In this document: one piece after another, positions 57,243 to 64,000 of the stretch
How positions within the stretch are numbered: position 1 is the stretch's first letter
Layout: each line of letters begins with the position of its first letter
Origin: Microbacterium saperdae
Lineage (GTDB): Bacteria; Actinomycetota; Actinomycetes; Actinomycetales; Microbacteriaceae
Length of the DNA: 64,000 bases
Assembly (NCBI RefSeq): GCF_006716345.1
Contig: NZ_VFOX01000001.1
Span: forward strand, 1,984,001-2,048,000
Direction: 5' to 3'
The notes under the pieces: generated by a model
The model's input: the letters and a program-made list of their open reading frames with translations, nothing else
The model's database searches: none
Told to the model about the DNA's origin: nothing
Translations under genes and position numbers: made by a program

Positions 57243-57881
57243 ATGCTGGACATCGTCACGCCCGGACTCGCTCCGCATCTGGTTCCGTACCTGGAAGGGT
57301 GGGAGCTGCAAAGACGCATCCACGCGGATGTCGTCGCCGGGACACGACTCGACACCCTGGTCCTCCTCGAGCACGAGGCCGTCTACACGGCGGGCAAACG
57401 GACCGAAGCGCACGAACGCCCCTCGGACGGCACTCCTGTGGTCGACGTCGATCGCGGGGGCAAGATCACCTGGCATGGCCCGGGGCAGCTGGTCGGCTAC
57501 CCGATCGTGCGACTTCCTGAACCGATGGATGTCGTCGCCCATGTGCGACGGCTGGAGCGCGTGCTGATCGAGGTGCTGCGCCCGCTCGGCGTGGACGGCT
57601 ACCAGGTGGAAGGACGCAGTGGCGTCTGGGTGCGCCGGCCGCTGTCGGAGGACAAGGTCGCCGCGATCGGCGTCCGCGTGCAGCAGGGAGTGACGATGCA
57701 CGGCTTCGCCATCAACTGCGACAACAGTCTCTCCGGATTCCGCGGGATCATCCCGTGCGGGATCACCGACGCGGGTGTCACCACGGTGAGCGAGGTCGTC
57801 GGTGCCGACGTCTCCCCCGCGGACATCCTCGAAGCCGTCGCTGCCGCCTTCACCACCGAGTACGCAGGAGTTCCCGCATGA
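57243..57881 (+). CDS. lipB: Octanoyltransferase LipB
   Basis: LipB moves octanoate from acyl carrier protein to lipoate-dependent enzymes. The 212-residue protein has [16 protein letters not shown], the catalytic lysine in [10 protein letters not shown], and the catalytic cysteine in [15 protein letters not shown] precedes the ATG. lipA is coupled by an ATGA overlap. Confidence 0.97.
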   Translation: MLDIVTPGLAPHLVPYLEGWELQRRIHADVVAGTRLDTLVLLEHEAVYTAGKRTEAHERPSDGTPVVDVDRGGKITWHGPGQLVGYPIVRLPEPMDVVAHVRRLERVLIEVLRPLGVDGYQVEGRSGVWVRRPLSEDKVAAIGVRVQQGVTMHGFAINCDNSLSGFRGIIPCGITDAGVTTVSEVVGADVSPADILEAVAAAFTTEYAGVPA

Positions 57882-58867
57882 CCGCCGCCCCCGAAGGACG
57901 CAAACTCCTGCGTCTCGAGATCCGCAACGCCGAGACGCCGATCGAGCGCAAGCCCGAATGGATCCGGACCAAGGCGAAGATGGGGCCGGAGTACACCGCA
58001 CTCCACTCCCTCGTGAAGAGTGAGGATCTGCACACCGTCTGCCAGGAAGCCGGGTGCCCGAACATCTTCGAATGCTGGGAGGACCGCGAGGCGACGTTCC
58101 TCATCGGCGGTTCCCAGTGCACGCGTCGCTGCGACTTCTGCCAGATCGACACCGGCAAGCCCGCCGACTACGACACCGACGAACCGCGCCGCGTCGCCGA
58201 GAGCGTCGTCAAGATGAACCTCCGCTACGCCACCGTGACGAGCGTGGCGCGCGACGACCTCCCTGACACCGGGGCCTGGCTCAACGCCGAGACCGTACGG
58301 AAGATCCACGAGCTCAACCCGAACACCGGCGTGGAACTGCTCGCGAACGAGCACAACGCGGATCCCGCGTTCCTCGGGCAGATCTTCGATGCACGGCCCG
58401 AGGTGTTCGCACACAATGTCGAGACGGTGCCCCGCATCTTCAAGCGCATCCGCCCCGCCTTCCGGTACGAGCGCTCTCTCGATGTGCTCACGCAGGGTCG
58501 CGCTGCCGGGCTCATCACGAAGTCCAACCTGATCCTCGGCATGGGTGAGGAGCCGGAAGAGGTGGTGCAGGCTCTGCACGACCTCCACGACGCCGGCTGC
58601 GATGTCATCACCATCACGCAGTACCTGCGCCCGTCACCGCGTCATCTCCCGGTGTCCCGCTGGGTGAAGCCCGCCGAGTTCGTGGAGTTCAAGGAGGAGG
58701 CGGAGCGCATCGGCTTCCTGGGCGTGCTCGCGGGACCGCTCGTGCGTTCCTCGTATCGCGCAGGACGCCTCTGGGCGCAGTCCATGATCTCGAAAGGCCG
58801 CGAGATCCCGCCGCACCTCTCGCACATCGCGGAGAGCGCCGATCTCGGATTCGCTCAGGCGGTGTGA
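57878..58867 (+). CDS. lipA: Lipoyl synthase LipA
   Basis: LipA is a radical SAM enzyme that inserts two sulfurs into the octanoyl group made by LipB. The 329-residue protein has both iron-sulfur sites: the auxiliary C-x4-C-x5-C ([12 protein letters not shown]) and the radical SAM CxxxCxxC (CTRRCDFC). SYRAG near the C terminus supplies the serine ligand of the auxiliary cluster. Together they complete de novo lipoate synthesis. No lplA is visible here. Confidence 0.98.
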   Translation: MTAAPEGRKLLRLEIRNAETPIERKPEWIRTKAKMGPEYTALHSLVKSEDLHTVCQEAGCPNIFECWEDREATFLIGGSQCTRRCDFCQIDTGKPADYDTDEPRRVAESVVKMNLRYATVTSVARDDLPDTGAWLNAETVRKIHELNPNTGVELLANEHNADPAFLGQIFDARPEVFAHNVETVPRIFKRIRPAFRYERSLDVLTQGRAAGLITKSNLILGMGEEPEEVVQALHDLHDAGCDVITITQYLRPSPRHLPVSRWVKPAEFVEFKEEAERIGFLGVLAGPLVRSSYRAGRLWAQSMISKGREIPPHLSHIAESADLGFAQAV

Positions 58868-58876
58868 CCCGGGGCG

Positions 58877-59377
58877 TCAGTCGGCGCTCATCACCGACTG
58901 CACGCTGCCGTCGGAACCGAGGTTCACCAGCAGCACGTCATCGGTGGAATCGGGATCGAGCGCGTACTCCAGAACCGCGAACGGCTCGGATCCGCCGTGC
59001 TCGTCGGCCAGAATCGTCATGCTCATCAGGCGGAGCGAGCGGATGATGTCGACGGCCGGGTCGCCCGAGACGTCGACCAGCACCTCTTCGAGCTCGTCAC
59101 CGTACGTCTCCTGCTGCTGCAGGATGTACTCGGTCACCTCGCTCGTGCGGTCGTCGACCTCGGCGAGCATTCCGCGGCGCGCCGTGTCGTCCACGCTCTC
59201 CAGTCCGGCGATCAACGAAGCGGCGATGTCGAGCGCCTCGGAGGAGACGTCGTCCTGATCGGGCGCGGTCAGATCGACGGTGACACTCTGGTCGCCGAGC
59301 TCCACGGTCTCCGACCAGAAGATCGAGCCGTCGGGACCCGAGGAAAGGAGTCCGAAGTAGTCGTGTTCGATCGCCAT
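58877..59377 (-). CDS. DUF2004-like protein
   Basis: A 166-residue acidic protein starting AIEHDYFGLL, with FWSETVELGDQSVTVDLT and LILADEHGG-like TILADEHGGSEPFAVLEY. This resembles the DUF2004 family, of unknown function. No signal peptide or helix is visible. It sits alone between lipA and ftsY. Confidence 0.72.
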   Translation of the reverse strand: MAIEHDYFGLLSSGPDGSIFWSETVELGDQSVTVDLTAPDQDDVSSEALDIAASLIAGLESVDDTARRGMLAEVDDRTSEVTEYILQQQETYGDELEEVLVDVSGDPAVDIIRSLRLMSMTILADEHGGSEPFAVLEYALDPDSTDDVLLVNLGSDGSVQSVMSAD

Positions 59378-59420
59378 AACGCTATGAAACCAGCCTCGTG
59401 CTCGGTGCGGTAGTCCCTCG

Positions 59421-60293
59421 TCATCCGACGAGGGATTGAACGAAGACATGCGGGGTGAAACCGGTCAGATCGTCGATGCCCTCACCCTGTCCGAGGAGCT
59501 TGACGGGGATCCCCGTACGCTCCTGCACCGCCAGTACGAATCCGCCCTTGGCGGAGCCGTCGAGCTTGGTGAGCACGAGTCCGGTGACGCCCGCGTGCTC
59601 CAGGAACGCTTCGGCCTGAAGGACGCCGTTCTGGCCCGTCGTCGCATCCAGAACCAACAGGACCTCGCTGATCGGGGCCTGCTTCTCGATCACCCGACGG
59701 ATCTTCGTCAGCTCGTCCATCAGACCACCCTTGGTGTGCAGGCGCCCTGCCGTGTCGATGATCGCGATCTCGATGCCCTCTCGCATCGCATACTCCACGG
59801 TCTGGAATGCGACGGATGCCGGGTCCTGGCCCTGCTGCTGCGGGCGCACGATGGCCGCTCCCCCGCGCTGCGCCCACGTGGCGAGCTGATCGACCGCGGC
59901 GGCACGGAACGTGTCTGCCGCGCCGACGACGACGCTGCGCTGGTATCCGCGCAGGAACTTCGTGAACTTGCCGATCGTCGTGGTCTTGCCCACGCCGTTG
60001 ACGCCGACGACGAGCACGACGGCCGGCCGCTCCGTGAGCTTGAGCGTGGTGTCGAACTTCGCGAAATGCTCCTCGAGCGTCTCGCGCAGCATCCGCTGAA
60101 GATCCTGTGGATCCGTCGTGCGGAAGCGCTCGACCTTCTCACGCAGCTCCTCGACGACGCGCTCGCTGATGTCCGGGCCGAAATCCGCCGTGATGAGCGC
60201 GGTCTCCAGGTCCTCCCATGTCGTCTCATCGATCGTGGGCTTGACGAACATGCCGCGCAGTGCGCGACCGAGGGACCAAGACTTCTCCGCCAT
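59421..60293 (-). CDS. ftsY: Signal recognition particle receptor FtsY
   Basis: FtsY receives the Ffh-ribosome complex at the membrane. The 290-residue NG domain has the GTPase motifs VVGVNGVGKTTT (95-106), DTAGRLHTK and TKLDGSAKGG. The acidic A domain of E. coli FtsY is absent; the protein starts almost directly at the N domain. TAGGCT is six bases before the ATG. Confidence 0.98.
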   Translation of the reverse strand: MAEKSWSLGRALRGMFVKPTIDETTWEDLETALITADFGPDISERVVEELREKVERFRTTDPQDLQRMLRETLEEHFAKFDTTLKLTERPAVVLVVGVNGVGKTTTIGKFTKFLRGYQRSVVVGAADTFRAAAVDQLATWAQRGGAAIVRPQQQGQDPASVAFQTVEYAMREGIEIAIIDTAGRLHTKGGLMDELTKIRRVIEKQAPISEVLLVLDATTGQNGVLQAEAFLEHAGVTGLVLTKLDGSAKGGFVLAVQERTGIPVKLLGQGEGIDDLTGFTPHVFVQSLVG

Positions 60294-60299
60294 GACTCC

Positions 60300-60305
60300 A
60301 GCCTA
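60300..60305 (-). promoter_or_regulatory. -10 element, leaderless promoter of ftsY
   Basis: TAGGCT on the minus strand, six bases (GGAGTC) before the ftsY ATG. Confidence 0.68.
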
Positions 60306-60314
60306 CGTGTCAGG

Positions 60315-60320
60315 TAGCAT
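60315..60320 (+). promoter_or_regulatory. -10 element, leaderless promoter of the hydrolase gene
   Basis: TAGCAT, six bases (CCGGAC) before the ATG at 60327. Nine bases separate it from the divergent ftsY element. Confidence 0.68.
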
Positions 60321-60326
60321 CCGGAC

Positions 60327-60992
60327 ATGCAGCGCGACGTCCTCACACGGCTCTTCCTCCATGGAGCCGGTCGACGCGGCCACGCCGCATGGCCGGGACT
60401 GCCCGAATCGAGTGGAACCTTCCTCGAGTTCGACTCCCGCTCGACGATCGACGACCAGACGCGCGCCCTGCAGGACTCCCCGCACCAGGCGATCGTGTTC
60501 GCGCATTCGATCGGTGCCGTACCTGCGGCTCTGGCTGCACGACCGATGGGCGTTCGCGGCGCGGTGCTGGTCGAGCCCGCGCTCTATGACATCGTCCGTG
60601 GTGAGAGCGCGATCGAACGCCACATCGGAATCGTCGTGGAGGCGCGGGCACAAGCCGAGGCGGGGAACCTCGAAGGATTCTGGGCGATCCTGCGCCCCCT
60701 GATGTTCGGAGGCTCCTTCGACCCCTCCACCTGGGAACAGGAGAAGCCGCTCGCGCAGCAGTGGGCGGTGACCAATCTCCCGTGGGGGCACGGAGTACGC
60801 GCGCAGATGCTGGGCGAGATACCCACGCTCGTCGTCACCGGAGGGTGGAACGACGAGTACGAGATCATCGCGAGACGCCTGGTGGACGATGTGGGAGCCG
60901 AACACCACGTTCTTCCCGGTGCCGCCCACCGCCCGCAGGACCATCCGGGATTCGTGTCGGTCGTCGAGCGTTTCGAACTCTCGCTCCGCTGA
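60327..60992 (+). CDS. Alpha/beta hydrolase
   Basis: A 221-residue hydrolase. LFLHGAGRRGHAAWPGL is the oxyanion region; the nucleophile is in FAHSIGAVPA (A-H-S-I-G instead of the common G-x-S-x-G), and the catalytic histidine is in PGAAHRPQDHPG. Substrate unknown. It lies between ftsY and smc but on the opposite strand. Confidence 0.83.
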   Translation: MQRDVLTRLFLHGAGRRGHAAWPGLPESSGTFLEFDSRSTIDDQTRALQDSPHQAIVFAHSIGAVPAALAARPMGVRGAVLVEPALYDIVRGESAIERHIGIVVEARAQAEAGNLEGFWAILRPLMFGGSFDPSTWEQEKPLAQQWAVTNLPWGHGVRAQMLGEIPTLVVTGGWNDEYEIIARRLVDDVGAEHHVLPGAAHRPQDHPGFVSVVERFELSLR

Positions 60993-61002
60993 CGACGGGT
61001 GA

Positions 61003-64000
61003 TCAACGGGCGGCCGCTGCGCGGTCGCCCACGCGCTGCCCGACCACAGCCGACACGCCGTCCTGGCGCATGGAGACGCCGTAGAGGGCATCCGCGATCT
61101 CCATCGTGCGCTTCTGGTGCGTGATGATCAGCAGCTGAGAACTCTCGCGGAGCTGCTCGAACACGGTCAGCAGTCGTCCGAGGTTCGCGTCATCGAGCGC
61201 CGCCTCCACCTCGTCGAGGATGTAGAACGGGCTCGGACGGGCCTTGAAGATGGCGACGAGAAGCGCCACGGCCGCCAACGATCGCTCGCCACCGGACAGC
61301 AGTGAGAGGCGCTCGATCTTCTTGCCCACCGGCCGCACGGACACCTCGATGCCGGTGGTGAGCATGTTGTCCGGATCCGTGAGCGAGATGCTTCCCGTTC
61401 CGCCGGGGAACAGCAGGGGGAACACCTCTCCGAACGCCTCCTTGGTGTCTTCGAATGCGCTCGCGAAGATCGTCTGCATCCGCTCGTCGAGGTCCGTGAT
61501 GATCGTCAGCAGGTCCTGTCGCGTCTGCGTGAGGTCTGCGAGCTGCTCGGTCAGGAACGCGTGGCGCTGCTCGAGCGCGGCGAACTCCTCGAGCGCGAGC
61601 GGATTCACCCGCCCGAGCTGAGCCAGCTTGCGCTCGGACTCGTTCAGACGCCTCTGCTGGATACGACGATCGAACGGGATCGCCGTATCGTCGCTGCCGT
61701 CGTCGCCGTCCACGACCGTGAGCGGATCACGTGGAACCGGCTGATCCGGTCCATATTCCGCGATCAGAATATCTTCGTCGAGCGCGAGCTCGGACGCCAC
61801 CCTCTCGAGCAGGCTGTTCAAGTGGAGCTTCTTCTCGTGGATCTGCAGTTCGAGACCGTGCACGCTCTCTGTGAGGCCGGCGAGGCGCTCCCGCAGCGAG
61901 GTCTCCTGCGCGCGGAGAACGCTCAACTCCTGGTTCTGCGCCGAGCGCGCGGACTCCGCTTCGGCGAGAGCGACACGGGCCTCGGTCACCGAACGGTCCA
62001 GCGAATCGAGGATGCGGGGCAGCTCCTCGGCCACTCCGGATGCCGACTCCCGCTGTGCGCGTCGGATCACCGCACGCCGGGCGGCCTCAGCGGCCGCTCC
62101 GCGTTCCTGTTCACGCTGACGCTCGAGTGCGGTGACTCGGGCCTGTGCAGCACGCACGCGCTCTCGGAGCGTCTCGATCTCCAGCCGTGCCCTGACCTCG
62201 CCCTCGCGGGCCGACTCCAGCGACTCCATGAGCCCGTCGCGCGCCGAGGCGTCGAGCACGGGTCGAGGTGCGGCGATCGCCTCCTCGAGCGCGTCCTTCG
62301 CCTGCCGCGCCTTGACCTCGGCATCGGCCACAGCGGCCTGCGCCTGCGCGAGACCGGCTTCCAGACGCTCGCACTCGGCGACAGCGGCCTCGTGCTGCAC
62401 GGTGATGCGGTTCACCTGCTCGGCGTGACTGGCCAGAGCCGCGTCGTGCTCACGGAGGGCACGCAGCGCGTCCCTGGCATTGCATCGCGTCGTCTCGACG
62501 CGCTCGTTCGCGTCCTCGCGCGCTTCGCGCAGGGAATCCACGACGACTTGGATCTCTGCCAGCCGCTCGCTCGCCGCGTCACGCTCGGCCGCGAGCTCGA
62601 GCCGTGACCGCTCTCCCCCCGACCCGGTACGCAGCGTCTGCGCCGTGATCACATCACCGGTCACCGTCACGATGGTCGTCGTCGTGTCGCCGGTCACGTC
62701 GAGAGCCGCTCGCGCTGCACGCGCCGCGCCGAAGTCCTCTGCGATCAGGACGTGTGCCAGGATGCCGAGCACACCGGCCGGTGCCGTGACCGTGTCCACA
62801 GCCGGTGTCACCCCGGCCAGCTCGGGCAGGGACAGGCTCGGGCGAGCAGCATCCGCGACCACGAAATCGACCACACCTCTGCGTGCATCCGCGGCCTCTG
62901 CCGCGAGAGCGAACGCATCTGCGGACGAGTCCACGAGCACGCCCTCTGCCAGGGGGCCGAGCACGGCGGCGACCGCCGCCTCGAAGCCCGCCCGCACCTG
63001 CACCGAGTCACCGACGAGTCCCCGCACTCCCTGTGCACCCAGCTTCACGATCTCGGCGGCACCGCCGGAGATCGCGAGCGCACTGCTGAGAGCAGCAGCC
63101 TTGGCCGTGAGCGCATCGACCTCGCGTTCCGCGGCGTGCAGGCGCTCGCGCAGGGTCTCACGTTCGGCCTCCGCCGCTGTGGCCGCACGCTGGGCGCTGT
63201 CGTACGCCACCGAGTGCTCGGCGGCCGTGCCCTCCGGCGCCTCGGCATCGTCGATCGCCTCGAGCGCATCCGCGGCCTCACGACGACGCACATGGGCAGC
63301 CTCCAGAGCGTTCTCCTGCCGGAGGACCGCTCCACGCACGGCAGCCAGCGCGGATGCGGCGGCGTCGGACGTGCCGCGAAGTGTGTTCAGGCGCATGTCG
63401 TACTGCGAGACGAGCGCACTCTGCTCGGCGATGTCGACATCGAGCGTGTCGAGTTCGGCCCGCGCGTTCATGACCTCACGGCTCGCCGTCACCGCCGCAT
63501 CCTGCGCATCTCCGAGGCCGGCGGAGATCTCCGTGATCTCGTCCTTCGCCTCATCGATCGTGCTCTGGGTCACAGTGACCGCCGTCACCGCCGCGTCGTC
63601 CTCCTCGGACCCCAGCAACGCGAGACGCTGGTTGGCGAGCGTGTAGAGGCCACGCATGCGCTCCTGCACCTGCTCAAGTCCGAATGCCACACCGCGCGCC
63701 TGGTCGACGGCCACGGAGTTCTGGTCCTGCTCCAGGCGAGCGATACCCGCGCGCACGCCCTCGGCCTGATCGGTGAGGACGAGTCGTTCGGTGTGACGCT
63801 CGTGTTCCGTGCGCGTGTGATCAGCGAGCGCCGTCCGCAGCGCGACGACGTCGTCAGCGAAGATACGCGCCTTCGCGTCGCGGACGACCGCCGCGATGGT
63901 CTGCGCCTCACGCGCGATCTCGGCCTGCCGACCGAGCGGCTTGAGCTGGCGCCGGATCTCGCCGGCGAGGTCGCTCAGACGCGTGAGGTTCGACTCCATC
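61003..64000 (-). CDS. smc: Chromosome segregation protein SMC, C-terminal part
   Basis: The last ~999 residues of SMC; the N-terminal ATPase half begins right of the window. Visible are the end of the first coiled coil, the hinge (LGAQGVRGLVGDSVQV onward), the returning coiled coil, and the C-terminal ABC half. That half has the signature LSLLSGGERSLAAV, Walker B FYILDEVEAALDD and the H-loop IITHQKRTME. SMC condenses and separates chromosomes with ScpA/ScpB. The first residues shown (MESNLTRL) are internal, not a start. Confidence 0.97.
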   Translation of the reverse strand, partial: MESNLTRLSDLAGEIRRQLKPLGRQAEIAREAQTIAAVVRDAKARIFADDVVALRTALADHTRTEHERHTERLVLTDQAEGVRAGIARLEQDQNSVAVDQARGVAFGLEQVQERMRGLYTLANQRLALLGSEEDDAAVTAVTVTQSTIDEAKDEITEISAGLGDAQDAAVTASREVMNARAELDTLDVDIAEQSALVSQYDMRLNTLRGTSDAAASALAAVRGAVLRQENALEAAHVRRREAADALEAIDDAEAPEGTAAEHSVAYDSAQRAATAAEAERETLRERLHAAEREVDALTAKAAALSSALAISGGAAEIVKLGAQGVRGLVGDSVQVRAGFEAAVAAVLGPLAEGVLVDSSADAFALAAEAADARRGVVDFVVADAARPSLSLPELAGVTPAVDTVTAPAGVLGILAHVLIAEDFGAARAARAALDVTGDTTTTIVTVTGDVITAQTLRTGSGGERSRLELAAERDAASERLAEIQVVVDSLREAREDANERVETTRCNARDALRALREHDAALASHAEQVNRITVQHEAAVAECERLEAGLAQAQAAVADAEVKARQAKDALEEAIAAPRPVLDASARDGLMESLESAREGEVRARLEIETLRERVRAAQARVTALERQREQERGAAAEAARRAVIRRAQRESASGVAEELPRILDSLDRSVTEARVALAEAESARSAQNQELSVLRAQETSLRERLAGLTESVHGLELQIHEKKLHLNSLLERVASELALDEDILIAEYGPDQPVPRDPLTVVDGDDGSDDTAIPFDRRIQQRRLNESERKLAQLGRVNPLALEEFAALEQRHAFLTEQLADLTQTRQDLLTIITDLDERMQTIFASAFEDTKEAFGEVFPLLFPGGTGSISLTDPDNMLTTGIEVSVRPVGKKIERLSLLSGGERSLAAVALLVAIFKARPSPFYILDEVEAALDDANLGRLLTVFEQLRESSQLLIITHQKRTMEIADALYGVSMRQDGVSAVVGQRVGDRAAAAR

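Overview
The window is about 64 kb of high-G+C (estimated by eye near 68-70%) chromosome from an actinobacterium, most likely Microbacteriaceae close to Microbacterium. This rests on the gene set (ClpS with a DUF2017 partner, DUF2469, GatCAB, the GlgE-type glycogen genes, NAD-dependent ligase with MnmA, alanine/glutamate-rich tails on S2 and S16), on frequent GTG starts, on many leaderless promoters, and on synteny of the ribosomal and secretion genes. It is core chromosome: I see no prophage, insertion sequence, integron, CRISPR array, rRNA or tRNA gene.

Layout. 1-2.4 kb: the end of a heavy-metal P-type ATPase, a LysE-type exporter and a metallopeptidase/clpS/DUF2017 cluster. 2.4-7.9 kb (minus): a small kinase, a GerW-like protein, dinB and the gatCAB amidotransferase operon. 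8-11.6 kb (plus): an acyl-CoA ligase and a DEAD-box RNA helicase. 11.6-16.4 kb (minus): cysteine desulfurase, mnmA, ligA and a possible 25-residue peptide gene. 16.5-22.9 kb (plus): glgX, glgE, glgB. 22.9-28.7 kb: a thioredoxin-TPR protein, an unusual membrane/lipoprotein fusion, an AI-2E permease, a hydrolase with a zinc-finger partner, and a lytic transglycosylase. 28.7-33.9 kb (minus): rpsB-tsf-pyrH-frr-cdsA-DivIVA. 34-41 kb: a peptidase-like secreted protein, then rplS-lepB-rnhB-DUF2469-YraN-ComM-dprA-xerC. 41-45.3 kb: map, a phosphatase and rpsP-KH-rimM-trmD. 45.5-53.8 kb: a carboxylate-amine ligase, a SorC-type regulator divergent from glpD-glpF-glpK, and a LysR/EamA divergent pair. 53.8-64 kb: ffh, a sigma-70-like regulator with its membrane partner, TetR, lipB-lipA, a DUF2004 protein, ftsY, a hydrolase and the 3' part of smc.

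How it works together. The minus-strand backbone smc-ftsY-ffh-rpsP-KH-rimM-trmD-rplS-lepB-rnhB is a conserved translation and secretion block. Here it is split by plus-strand accessory modules (lipoate, glycerol, drug/metabolite efflux). Transcription seems unusually legible. About twenty genes have a TANNNT-like -10 hexamer ending exactly six bases before the start codon, which is the geometry of a leaderless mRNA. About fourteen other starts overlap the preceding stop codon as ATGA, GTGA or TGATG and are probably translationally coupled. Ribosomal protein genes are the exception, with 120-170-base leaders that can form hairpins.

I did not find a clearly new multi-gene system. The best leads are the possible peptide gene coupled to ligA, the open reading frame with a lipobox in its middle, the leaderless promoter set, the structured ribosomal leaders, the glp operator, and the start-codon-embedded inverted repeat between the LysR and EamA genes.
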